From assembly GCF_004803795.1 (NCBI RefSeq), contig NZ_CP012543.1, positions 2,356,001 through 2,420,000 on the forward strand: DNA of 64,000 nucleotides, written 5' to 3'. The notes under the pieces are model-generated. The model worked only from the letters and a program-made list of their open reading frames with translations, was not told the DNA's origin and searched no databases. How positions within the stretch are numbered: position 1 is the first letter of the stretch; each line of letters starts with the position of its first letter. This document shows, in pieces, positions 1 through 8,825 of the stretch. The stretch is from Campylobacter rectus (GTDB taxonomy: Bacteria > Campylobacterota > Campylobacteria > Campylobacterales > Campylobacteraceae). The position numbers and the translations under genes are program-made.

Positions 1-2655
1 CGTATCCTTAAACTTAATATTGCTTATCTTAAGATCGTTTAAAGTCGCGCTATTAAACGCGGCAGGATTTTCTAGCGTTAGCTCCGCACCGTTTTTTAAA
101 TTTATTTTTTCTATCTTGCCTTCATTGTTTAAAATAAATTCATTGCCGTCTTGATCTAAAATTTTAGACGATGCTTTAGCTTGTTTTTCCTGCGTATTCA
201 GATCGTTTCTGGCATTACCGAAATAGGTGGGAGATTTTAAGACATAAGTATAGTTGCCATCCTTGATAGATGTCACTTTATAATCGGCATTAAATTTATA
301 AACCTTATTGTCCTTTTCAACACTGTCAAGATTGCCGATACCGGACTGGCTATCGGACTTTATCTTTGATCCGTCTCTTGTTCCGTTATAGACCTTGCCG
401 TTTATCAGAGGGATTTTAAGGCCGCTTAGATCTTTTACCTTGTAGTCCGTTGTCTCATCGATAGCGGGACGATTGGCGTTATCAAACGTATAATCGGTTC
501 CGTCCACTTTTACTTTATCGACTTTAAACTTATTGCCATCTTGTGATATCTGTGCTTCATATCCCTCTTTCTCGCTACCGCCTATTTTAAGTTTATCGCC
601 TTCAAATGCGCCTTTTGAAAGCGTATCGTAATCAGCTGCGACATCGGCGTTTTTTAGGAAATAGGCTTTTGTTCCTTCTTTATTAACAGCGGATATGACC
701 TTACCGTCTTTTTCAATGTAAATGATTTGTTTTTCTCCATTTTTAAATAAGGTAATTTTATTCCCCGCATCGGATCGTAAAAGCGCTTTATCGGTAAATT
801 TAGCCTCTCCAAGGGAAGTAGAGTCGGTGCCTATCTCGTGGAGTTTATTAGTCGTTTTATCCACTACGAGAGTTTTGTCTTTTTCTATCTTTTTGCCGAT
901 ATCGACGCTATACTTTCCATCCGCACTTCTATAAAGAGTTGTGTCTCCTACTTGTTTTAGCTCGACCGCTCCCAGTTTTTTAGCCAAATCGGCCAATGCA
1001 TCGGCCTTAGCTTTTTGCAGCTCAGCTTCGGCTTTGGCTAAAGCGGCTTTAAGATCGGGATTGTTGGCGTCCTCTTTAAGATTGTTTTGCGCTGCAGTCA
1101 CTTGGGCTTGTTTTAGTTCCAGTAAAGCTTTGGCGACATCAGACTTAGCCGCCGCTACATCCGCACCGCTCAAAACCTTATCGTTTGCTTTTTTCGCTTC
1201 ATCCGCATCGTTAAAAGCTTTTTCCGCGGCGCCGGCTTTATTTTTGGTATCTTTCTCGTATGCATCGGCTTTATTTTTTAAGGCGTCGTTTTTATTATCC
1301 GCATCACCCAATCCCAACTCTTTAGCCCACTGTTTCAACTGGGCTTTCGCCATTTCTTTTTGAGCAGGCTTCAAGGATGTGCCGTCTATGCCGTTGGCAA
1401 TCTCTTGAATAGTATTTTTAGCGGTATCGTTTATGAGATTTTTTAATTCCTCCGCCACTTCTTTTGCGCTGACGGCGGCATTGTTATCGGCGGCGGCTTT
1501 ATTGTAAATTTGATCTACGGATTCTTTTTTGGCATCCGCTTGAGCAAACGATAGCTCCGCTTTAGCCAATAAAACCTGTTTATCTGCAAGATTGCCGGCC
1601 TTATCGGCAACGTTTGCTTTGCCTTGAGCGTCTACTAGATTTTTCTTATCGATGATTTTACCGCTGATTTTGTTGAGGTTATCTTTGGCTTTGTTTAAAG
1701 CCGCTCTTTGTTCGTCGGTTACGGACGATTCGGAGAGCTTTTTATCCAGATACTGCAAGCCGTATGATTTGATATTGCTGTTTTCCGCCGCTTTTTCAAG
1801 AGCTTCTTTAGTATAGTTTGCCGCCAATTTATCGGTTTTTGCATCTTGTGCGGCTTTAAGGGCTGCGTTAAGAGCGTCTTGGGCCTTTTTAACCGCTTGT
1901 TCTTTTTGTTGTTGAGGCGTATGAGGAGGTTGAGCGCCGCCTCCGCCGGAACCGCCGCCTTGACCGTTTCCGCCCGGATTTGGAGCATAAATATCCGTAG
2001 AAGCCGTCGTGTTATTTAGGGCTTGTTCTACCGCAGCCTTATCCCAAGAAGGAAATAGAGATTTTACAATTTCGGCGATCTTTTTATCGTCTGCTATCTT
2101 TAAATTGTTCTTTAGGGCTTCTTGTTTGATGACTTGAGCGATTTGCGTCGGCGTGCTACTGTCTTTGATATTTTTAAGGATAGCTTGAAATCCGGCTATC
2201 TTATCGGCAAGACTGCCCTTATCCGAGATGTTTTCGATAACTTTGGACGTAAGCTCGGCCGCTTTTACCTTATTTAAAAAAAGCTTTTGGGCTTTGATGT
2301 CTTCAGGTTTGCTAAACACGCCCTGCGTTGCGGCTTTTATCAACTCCGATACTATGGTCGCTTTTGAAATTCCTTTATCGAGTTTATCGGTCCAAAAACG
2401 CACGCCTTGAGGATCGTCGGCGCTTGTTTTGTTGAATAAATTCTTATAGATGTGATTGATAAACTCAAAATTCGACTCTTTGCCTGCAAAGTAGTCTTTG
2501 GACGCCTTGGTTTGTAGCATCTGGTGAGCGAGTTGTTCAACACTCAAATTTTGCTTATTGGCCGCATTGAGCCAAAATGCGTGTCCCGCACCTTCGGGAG
2601 CTCTATTAAAGAGTGTGGCATATAACGCGCTGACAGTATTGCTTGTGATTGACAT
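1..2655 (-). CDS. DUF4214-containing large surface/S-layer-type protein (N-terminal 885 aa, cut by window edge)
   Basis: An uninterrupted reading frame runs from an ATG at 2655 to the window start, so the C-terminus is missing. The ATG has a good ribosome site (AAGGAGA, 8 nt upstream). Residues about 8-110 hold two copies of a pattern typical of DUF4214 (LYATLFNRAPEGAGHAFW, then INHIYKNLFN...VRFW), a domain common in secreted RTX-like and S-layer-like proteins. A Gly/Pro hinge follows (about 226-246), then a long Ala/Lys/Asp-rich stretch with coiled-coil character (about 247-520), then Gly/Asp/Lys-rich beta-type sequence. No N-terminal signal peptide is visible, which fits type I secretion, but the C-terminal secretion signal cannot be seen. 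Function as S-layer or adhesin is inferred. It lies at the left edge of the AT-rich island and has its own strong promoter. Confidence 0.8.
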   Translation of the reverse strand, partial: MSITSNTVSALYATLFNRAPEGAGHAFWLNAANKQNLSVEQLAHQMLQTKASKDYFAGKESNFEFINHIYKNLFNKTSADDPQGVRFWTDKLDKGISKATIVSELIKAATQGVFSKPEDIKAQKLFLNKVKAAELTSKVIENISDKGSLADKIAGFQAILKNIKDSSTPTQIAQVIKQEALKNNLKIADDKKIAEIVKSLFPSWDKAAVEQALNNTTASTDIYAPNPGGNGQGGGSGGGGAQPPHTPQQQKEQAVKKAQDALNAALKAAQDAKTDKLAANYTKEALEKAAENSNIKSYGLQYLDKKLSESSVTDEQRAALNKAKDNLNKISGKIIDKKNLVDAQGKANVADKAGNLADKQVLLAKAELSFAQADAKKESVDQIYNKAAADNNAAVSAKEVAEELKNLINDTAKNTIQEIANGIDGTSLKPAQKEMAKAQLKQWAKELGLGDADNKNDALKNKADAYEKDTKNKAGAAEKAFNDADEAKKANDKVLSGADVAAAKSDVAKALLELKQAQVTAAQNNLKEDANNPDLKAALAKAEAELQKAKADALADLAKKLGAVELKQVGDTTLYRSADGKYSVDIGKKIEKDKTLVVDKTTNKLHEIGTDSTSLGEAKFTDKALLRSDAGNKITLFKNGEKQIIYIEKDGKVISAVNKEGTKAYFLKNADVAADYDTLSKGAFEGDKLKIGGSEKEGYEAQISQDGNKFKVDKVKVDGTDYTFDNANRPAIDETTDYKVKDLSGLKIPLINGKVYNGTRDGSKIKSDSQSGIGNLDSVEKDNKVYKFNADYKVTSIKDGNYTYVLKSPTYFGNARNDLNTQEKQAKASSKILDQDGNEFILNNEGKIEKINLKNGAELTLENPAAFNSATLNDLKISNIKFKDT

Positions 2656-2696
2656 ATAAGGTTCTCCTTATGGTAAAATTTTGAAATTGAAGTCGT

Positions 2697-2725
2697 ATTA
2701 TAGTGACTTTCTAATTTTTTGTAAA
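2697..2725 (-). promoter_or_regulatory. Sigma70 promoter of the DUF4214 gene
   Basis: On the minus strand, TTTACA (2725-2720) and TATAAT (2702-2697) are separated by exactly 17 nt, about 42 nt upstream of the ATG at 2655. This is close to the full consensus. Many Campylobacter promoters lack a good -35, so strong expression is likely, as expected for an abundant surface protein. Confidence 0.7.
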
Positions 2726-2853
2726 GTAAAAGCAAAATGCTGTAAATAGGGGATTTGAAAAGAAACCGGCGGCATAATGCAATAAAAATTTAACCGAAAA
2801 GTTGTTTGTTGTAGTTGTTTTTAAAGATGAGTAAAAAAGATTATATAAATTTA

Positions 2854-3325
2854 GGCTCTCTTTAACTTAAGCTCACACAAAAGAGCAGCAAGTTACGATG
2901 AGAACTATGTTCTTGAAAAGTAACGAGCGTAGCGAAGTTAAAAATATCTAAGTTTTCAGGTGAGATTTCCAGCTCGCACACTCGCCCAGAAGCTTCGCTT
3001 TGAAATAGATGAAAGTTACTTCGGATCTAAGAGGGTATGTGCTTAGCCGCGCTTTGCTTGCTACTGTGAGCAGACGGGGATATGCTAAACATAGATTATC
3101 TAAATTTAAAGGAATCTTCTCGAGTGTAGCGACAGAGAATTTCTTGCTTCATCTTAAGGAATGCGAATTTAGATACAATAGCAGTAAAGATACAAAACAA
3201 GCGAAACGCTCACGAAGTGATGTTTCTATAAAAGAGCTCTATCATATTGTGCTAAAATTGATAAGAGGTCTTGTAAGTAGCGACGCAAGTCGCAGCTAAA
3301 ATCCGCTTAAGTTTAATTGAGCCCC
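2854..3325 (+). mobile_element. IS1595-type element, internally deleted copy 1 (MITE-like, about 472 bp)
   Basis: The left end GGCTCTCTTTAACTTAAGC and the right end (reverse complement begins GGCTCAATTAAACTTAAGC, after two extra C) match the ends of the copy at 15629-16472. An 8-bp direct repeat TAAATTTA flanks it (2846-2853 and 3326-3333). Most of the transposase gene is gone: the HTH region and the DDE core are deleted. What remains encodes fragments resembling ESYFGSKR and YAKHRLSKFKG. Several short palindromic inserts interrupt the rest (near 2915-2945, 3040-3075, 3115-3140 and 3265-3300). A 96-codon frame at 3009-3299 is a chance fusion of these pieces, not a gene. The element sits inside or at the end of the degraded gene 3326-3560. 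Confidence 0.75.
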
Positions 3326-3560
3326 TAAATTTATCTCTTTTTTTGCAGTATAATGATAATCTGGAGATTCAATAAAAACAGTTTTAGGAAATATCTCTAT
3401 CTTTGCATCAAACAATTTTAATATGATATTTTTAAAAATTTAACTTTTTCAACAAGTATTCTTAGAACTAAAATTAAAAACCTAATATCAGCGTTTTAAT
3501 AATATCTTCAGGTATTGTTTTAACTAATCCAAATAACCAATTTATAATTGTATCAGGCAT
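3326..3560 (-). pseudogene. Degraded small membrane-protein gene downstream of the CD-NTase; leaves a 28-codon ORF (3474-3560)
   Basis: An ATG at 3560 follows the CD-NTase stop by 3 nt and has a strong ribosome site (GGAGG, 7 nt upstream). It opens a 28-codon amphipathic frame (MPDTIINWLFGLVKTIPEDI...) ending at 3474. In the next frame the sequence continues plausibly as a hydrophobic segment (RFLILVLRILVEKVKFLKIS). After another shift it reads KLFDAKIEIFPKTVFIES and runs into the IS copy at 3325. I therefore read it as the head of a membrane-anchored protein broken by at least two frame lesions and the IS. The 28-aa peptide could still be translated, coupled to the gene upstream. The family is not recognised. 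Confidence 0.45.
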
Positions 3561-3563
3561 ACA

Positions 3564-5834
3564 CTACCCTCCTAGTTTTTTGGTATTAAACCACTCAAAA
3601 GTAAGACCATCAATTATATTAACTTCAAAAGGTTTACTTTTCCCATAACAAATACCATTTTTTACTAAATACGCCTCAACATAATGTCTACCTGCATAGC
3701 AAGTTTCTTCTGTTCTTATTCTTTTTCCTTGTTCAAGCTTAGAATTATAAAAGTCTCCTCTTAAGCAATTTGCATTGATTGCTTCGTAACCAGTATTGGT
3801 TATTTGCCAGTATATATCATAGTCTTTTATATTAAGTGTAAGTGCATTGACTTCAAATCTAAGTTTTCCTTTTTTATTCAAAGCTTCACCACTTTTTATT
3901 TGCTTAAATCTGAAACCATGCCAACTATAATCTGCTTTTATCCCTACGTCAGTCTTAGCAATACTTGATATTTCCCATTTAGGTTTTTGATGATGACTTA
4001 AAGAATTTAATGAAATTCCAATTTCGTTACTATTTTTGTGCAAACTTCTTTGTATATAAAACAAACTCTCATTTAAAGGCAATGCTTCATTATCCACGCT
4101 AAAATCAACCTTAAGTTGATCATACCATTTTAAAAAATTTTCAAAATATTGTCTATTTCTATCCTATTTCAAAGATAATTTTTCTTTTCTATTAACCGGA
4201 TTATAGATACAGGGATTTTCATTTTTATATTCAATTCCATTTAAAAGTTTTCTAATTACATTCAATAGTAATGTTTCAAAATCATTACTAACAGTTGTAC
4301 ATTCAGGATAAATTTTTTGCAGCCAAGGTTGTAATTATAATAGAAGATGGTTTATATTCCATATCATCTGCAAACATAACTTCTGCATGTCTCTTTAACA
4401 ATTGTATAATTCTTTGTAATGGAGTTTTTATTTTATAATCTGGAATTTCTTCTATCTTTGCATAAAATTGTTTTGCATATGATTCTTTTATTGTTTTAAA
4501 ATCACTTTGTTTTTTAAACCACTCAGAATATCCTTTAGGGTTACTAACTTCCCAGTCAAATGTTATATCATCATAGTTATCACTTCTTTTATCTGAAATT
4601 GCAATATTTCCATCATCTATATCATTCCAAGGAACTGCAGGTAAGATATCTATATGAAAATTTGATTCATCTACATAATTTAATGTCCAACACCTATTGC
4701 TTTCTTTTGGAAAATTTTCCATACCATGCTTTAACGAGTAATTTTTAACTGCTTTTCCAAGTTCGTCTTTTAATTCTCTTTGAGTCTGATGATGTCTTCT
4801 TTTTTTAGTCATGTTGCAAACAATATCTATATCATACGCCCCGTCTTCAGTAAGAGGTTTAATTGCTGTTCCCAGCTTAATAGATCCTTGTAGGTAAATA
4901 TCCGGACTATATTTTGTTAGGCTCAAGATAAGTTAAAAACTTTCAAAGGAGTTTTTAACTATGATTTTGTCAATGAAAAATAAGTATATAGTCCGTTCCC
5001 GAATTTCAGAGAAGAAATTTAGAGAAATTCTAAAGTACTTTACAGAAGACATAGAAGCATCAAAGATATCGAATTTAACTAAAATTTCAGAAGTAACGCT
5101 ATGTAAAATATTTAGAGAAATAAGAATTCTAATGTCTAAAGAGTGTGAAAAGATAAGTAAATTTAGCGGTGAGATTTCCAGCTCGCAAGCTCGCCTAGAA
5201 GCTTCGCTTTGAGATTGATGAAAGTTACTTCGGATCTAAAAGAGTAAGAGGAAAAAGAGGTAGAGGGGCAGCAAATAAAACACCGGTATTCGGTATGCTT
5301 AAAAGAGACGGCAAAGTTTATACTCAAATAGTTAAAAACTGCTCTGCTAGTGAGTTAATACCTATATTATCGCAATATAGCGAGCTTGATAGCTCTACTA
5401 TATATTCTGATTGCTGGAAAGCTTACGATGGTTTAGTTGATTACGGAGTCAAAGCACACTACAGAGTAAAACACTCCAAAAATGAATTCGCTAATGGGAA
5501 AAACCATATAAATGGCATTGAGAATTTCTAGGGATACGCTAAACATAGACTAGCTAAATTTAAAGGCATTAAGAAAGGGAATTTCTTACTTCATCTTAAA
5601 GAGTGTGAATTTAGATATAATACTAAAACTACACAGGAAAACTTATATCAGAAACTGTTAAAATTGATAAGAGAGAATCCGCTCAACTTATCTTGAGCCT
5701 TTTGTTAAATCAGATTCTTTTATATAAGTTGCAATTGCTTTATATCTGCTTGATGCTTTTTCGTAATTTGACTCAGAAACATCAATTTCATCAATAAGCT
5801 CTTTTATCTCTTTAGACATATAAAATGCTTTCAT
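3564..5834 (-). pseudogene. CBASS CD-NTase with C-terminal AGS-C sensor domain, split by an IS and broken by a frameshift and a stop
   Basis: Intact relatives make cyclic (oligo)nucleotide alarms during phage infection. The start is ATG 5834 with an AGGAG ribosome site. Residues 1-45 are encoded at 5834-5700. Removing the IS (4920-5699) and one TTTTGTTA duplicate rejoins the frame exactly as ...ESDLTK-YSPDIYLQGS... The nucleotidyltransferase motif follows: GS (54-55), DID (72-74) and a third acidic residue in FHIDILP (133). Near 4305 an A6 run has lost or gained a base. A TAG sits at about codon 294, before DRNRQYFENF. The C-terminus (DYDIYWQITNTGYEA, LRGDFYNS, CYAGRHYVEAYL) matches the AGS-C (adenylyl/guanylyl and SMODS C-terminal sensor) domain. 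Repaired length is about 493 aa. It is the fourth gene of the operon starting at 9885. In this copy the enzyme should be dead. Confidence 0.85.
4920..5699 (+). mobile_element. IS1595-type element, copy 2 (780 bp, full length but defective)
   Basis: The ends are perfect 15-bp inverted repeats (GGCTCAAGATAAGTT), and an 8-bp target duplication TTTTGTTA lies at 4912-4919 and 5700-5707. The transposase reads HTH part (4961 on), GEI/DESYFGSKRVRGKRGRG, then a DDE core (VFGMLKRDGKVYTQIVKN, IYSDCWKAYDGL, HYRVKHSKNEF, HINGIENF-GYAKHRL), as in the ISXO2-like/IS1595 family. Two lesions break it. A 35-nt insert (5176-5210) flanked by GAGAT on both sides shifts the frame beside the first catalytic Asp. A TAG replaces Trp in the ENFWGYAK motif near 5529. 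It must have been moved by a transposase supplied from elsewhere, or decayed after insertion. It splits the CD-NTase gene. Confidence 0.9.
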
Positions 5835-5851
5835 TCTATCTCCTATCTTTC

Positions 5852-6562
5852 TTAAATAATATATTGGGAATGCGCTCCTATTTTAAATGATTTTCCACTT
5901 ATATCAACACATTCCTTTTCAATATCTTCTCTATCCACAAGTTTAATTAAATCATTTTCTTTTTCTATATATTCACATAATATCTCTCTGTATTTATCCG
6001 TTAAATGAATCTCATAAATATCAAATAATAATATCTCATTCTTTTTAAAGTGCTTAGAATAAGTCATTTTAGGCCTTATTTGCTTTAAAAATTCTATACT
6101 CATATCACTTAGTACTTTGATAGGTAATATATTATTCTTTATAATTTCTTCATAAAATTCTCTATATACAGCTACCTCTCTATTTTCTCTACTTTTAAAC
6201 CACTTTAATACTTTATTAATATTTTTACCTTTAGTACAAAATCTTAAATCGCCATCCTCATAAAAACCTCTTTCATTTTCAAAGTTAATATTCAGTTTTC
6301 TTTCAATTACATTAAAAGAGCTATAAACTTTATACACTCCCCCCCCTACAGGCTGCAATTGTTCTATTTTATTTCCTTTGATTAAAAGATATTTATTGTC
6401 TATTTTTATTTTATATAGATATGCAATGCTAAACCTAATATCTTTATTCCAATGTATCAGTGATTTTACAAACAACCCTATTCTTCTATAATTAGCTACA
6501 AATACACCAATCAAAAAACAAATTCCACTACTAATCAAATTAATTCCTATATTTTCTATCAT
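5852..6562 (-). CDS. Membrane-anchored SMODS-associated NUDIX protein (CBASS Cap16-like effector)
   Basis: I chose the ATG at 6562 because AGGGA precedes it by 6 nt; an upstream ATG at 6613 overlaps the subtilase gene and has no good ribosome site. The product is about 236 aa. Residues about 5-25 form a transmembrane helix (INLISSGICFLIGVFVA), followed by a cytosolic domain with the divergent NUDIX features of Pfam Sa_NUDIX: a glycine turn QPVGGGVYK and an E-x7-REFYEEI box. TM-NUDIX proteins of this kind are CBASS effectors (Cap16), thought to damage the inner membrane when bound by the CD-NTase product. It ends 17 nt before the CD-NTase start, which fits an effector/CD-NTase pair. The G8 run at 6339-6346 lies in the glycine turn. 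Function is inferred from motifs and neighbours. Confidence 0.75.
   Translation of the reverse strand: MIENIGINLISSGICFLIGVFVANYRRIGLFVKSLIHWNKDIRFSIAYLYKIKIDNKYLLIKGNKIEQLQPVGGGVYKVYSSFNVIERKLNINFENERGFYEDGDLRFCTKGKNINKVLKWFKSRENREVAVYREFYEEIIKNNILPIKVLSDMSIEFLKQIRPKMTYSKHFKKNEILLFDIYEIHLTDKYREILCEYIEKENDLIKLVDREDIEKECVDISGKSFKIGAHSQYII
6339..6346 (-). repeat. G8 homopolymer inside the NUDIX effector gene
   Basis: Eight G on the coding strand encode the Val-Gly-Gly-Gly turn of the NUDIX domain. The current length keeps the gene in frame. Campylobacter contingency genes typically switch by slippage in G tracts of about this length, so the tract could turn the effector on and off. Confidence 0.6.
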
Positions 6563-6590
6563 TCGTTTCCCTGCACTTTCACTATTAGTC

Positions 6591-8825
6591 CTATTCAAAT
6601 TCAATCTCTTCATTCACTTTTTGATGAATATCTACTCTATTAACAACATCGATTACATTTACTAACCAACCATTTAATGTACAACTTCTGATAAATTCAT
6701 CAATTCTATTAACTCCATTCATTTCTTTGAGTGTTACAACAACACCAAACCTAACTCCTACGCCATCTTGAGGATCTAATCGGTTATTTGTCTTTACTTC
6801 CATCCCCCAATTTTTATTTTTATAAGAATCTTTTGGTATCATTCTTTTTGTGGCACTTTCTGCAATATACTTCACATTATCCCATTTTCTAAACTGTTTT
6901 CTGGCTTCATCCTCTAAAAGATAATTTCTTTCCACCTCTGATATATCTTCAACATTCTGCTTATCACCCTTAATATCCTTGATCTTATTATCATCTCCCA
7001 TTCTACCAAAATGCAAATTAAGCTCCGTATTTGTATAGTCGACCCCTTGTGATCTATCACATAAAGGAAAATAACACATAGTAGCTTTTGCAATATACGG
7101 ATATTTATTATCCTTTAAAGGAACGGGAAAATGATAATTATAAGTATTCCACTTTTCACTTATATCTGAGACTACAAATTTTATTTCATCATCTTTCGTT
7201 TGGATAATATCATTTATATGAATAGGTACAACTCCATGCCCATATAATGCAACTTCCTCAGGGGTCGGCTTTTCATCCCAGCCTCTTGCCGCATCAATAA
7301 TCATAGCTTTTGCAACTTCTCTATTGAGCCCTAAGACATCAATTAAATAGGATAATTTTCTTGCAATCCAAGGTGCAGCATAAGAAGTACCAGCAACACT
7401 CGCAGCCCCTAAAGGTTCACAAACCCTAATGTACTTTTCTTCACTGCCACCATAATAGCTCACATCAGGCTTTGCAAAGAAAGATAATACTAATCCTTTA
7501 CGAGCATATTTAGTAGACAGACCATTCTTACTAACTGAATTTACAACTATGCTATTAACAGAATCTGCCGGAGAGCCTATTTTTACTATATCTGCACTTG
7601 GTTTATTTGTTCCTGCCACAACAAATATCACATTATTTTCAAACTGAATTTTATCTAATGTTGCAGCTTCAGCAGAAATAAAGTTATCATTAATTTCCAG
7701 ATTACTACCAAGTGAAATATTCCAAACTTTTATATCTGAATTATTTATTACAATACTCTTTATTTTCTTTATTATTGAAAATGAAGAAAATTCAGCACCT
7801 ACCGCTACTCCAAAATGCCTAACTTTGAACCTTCCACAACCATCATCTAACCAAGGATTTAATCTTGCTCCATCAACAATAATGGAAGACACTGCTGTCC
7901 CATGATTATAATCTTTTGGATTTTTTGGTATATCTTCTGAGACCATATCATGGTATTCAACCCAATCGCTAAAATAAACACTTTCATCGAATAAAGTATC
8001 TATCACACCAATTGTCGGTTCAATAGTTGGAGATGGTATAGTTACCATTTTTGTTTGATACTCATTGATAAAATCATCAGGTGATAAACTTGACAAATCA
8101 ACGGTTGCCATTGAAACAAGATAAGGTGCTTTTTCGAAAAGTAGTTCTACCTGCTTTTCGTCTAAGTAAACAGTTTGATTATCTAAAATTCTGCTACTTA
8201 AAATATCTATCCCTAATCTTTCAAATAATAATTTTGTATCTTTTCTTACATCATACAAAGTTATAATGCTCTGTTTTACATCTATCGTAGGCAACTCTAC
8301 CTCAAAAGAATCAATATATGATACATCTGCAATCACCTGTTTAAATATAGACATACTTACAGAAAAATCTTTAAAAACTGTTGGATTAACAATATTTTTA
8401 TCTTCAAATATATTCTTGCTGATCTTACCTACAAATTTTTGAGACAATATATTTGAAGTATCTGTAATCAACTCTATGCTTTTAGTCAAATCATACTCAT
8501 CAAGAAAATATGTGATGATGTGTTTACTCTTATCTATATTAAATTTTGCTCCAACAATTGCTTCATTAGAAGCCGTCCCTTTAAAAAGTCCTGCAATTCG
8601 ATTACTTTTCGCAACAATTTTATTATAATGAACACTAACTAAAATCCCTTCAAATGGCTTTGTTTCTTTATCCCAAAATTCTTTAATCTGGCTTAACTGA
8701 GATTTTAATCTTAATAAATGTTCTGTGGTAACTTCTATTTTCCCGTTCATAGCTATACCGCCACGCATACCATTTTTACTGGCTTGCACAAAGCGTTTCC
8801 CTTTCAATTCTAATACCCTATTCAC
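6591..8825 (-). CDS. Subtilisin-like serine protease (IetS-like), 744 aa
   Basis: The S8 peptidase triad is visible: Asp276 in GVIDTLF, His308 in HGTAVSSI, Ser481 in GTSYAAP, with the oxyanion Asn407 in VAGTN. About 270 residues precede the catalytic domain and about 240 follow it, with no signal peptide, so the enzyme should be cytosolic. The start is a GTG that overlaps the end of the AAA ATPase gene by 8 nt, with GGAGG 9 nt upstream, which implies translational coupling. A AAA ATPase plus a large subtilase in this order matches the two-gene IetAS module, first described for plasmid incompatibility and later listed as an anti-phage system. The ATPase probably controls the protease. The protein substrate is unknown. 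Reading frame and triad look intact. Confidence 0.85.
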   Translation of the reverse strand: MNRVLELKGKRFVQASKNGMRGGIAMNGKIEVTTEHLLRLKSQLSQIKEFWDKETKPFEGILVSVHYNKIVAKSNRIAGLFKGTASNEAIVGAKFNIDKSKHIITYFLDEYDLTKSIELITDTSNILSQKFVGKISKNIFEDKNIVNPTVFKDFSVSMSIFKQVIADVSYIDSFEVELPTIDVKQSIITLYDVRKDTKLLFERLGIDILSSRILDNQTVYLDEKQVELLFEKAPYLVSMATVDLSSLSPDDFINEYQTKMVTIPSPTIEPTIGVIDTLFDESVYFSDWVEYHDMVSEDIPKNPKDYNHGTAVSSIIVDGARLNPWLDDGCGRFKVRHFGVAVGAEFSSFSIIKKIKSIVINNSDIKVWNISLGSNLEINDNFISAEAATLDKIQFENNVIFVVAGTNKPSADIVKIGSPADSVNSIVVNSVSKNGLSTKYARKGLVLSFFAKPDVSYYGGSEEKYIRVCEPLGAASVAGTSYAAPWIARKLSYLIDVLGLNREVAKAMIIDAARGWDEKPTPEEVALYGHGVVPIHINDIIQTKDDEIKFVVSDISEKWNTYNYHFPVPLKDNKYPYIAKATMCYFPLCDRSQGVDYTNTELNLHFGRMGDDNKIKDIKGDKQNVEDISEVERNYLLEDEARKQFRKWDNVKYIAESATKRMIPKDSYKNKNWGMEVKTNNRLDPQDGVGVRFGVVVTLKEMNGVNRIDEFIRSCTLNGWLVNVIDVVNRVDIHQKVNEEIEFE

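Noticed and set aside
722-1363. Plus-strand frames opposite the DUF4214 gene
   Set aside because: They are Ser/Ala/Phe-rich mirror frames of an Ala/Lys-rich gene, with no ribosome sites.
3009-3299. 96-codon plus-strand frame in IS copy 1
   Set aside because: It is a chance fusion of transposase fragments and palindromic inserts; no intact domain.
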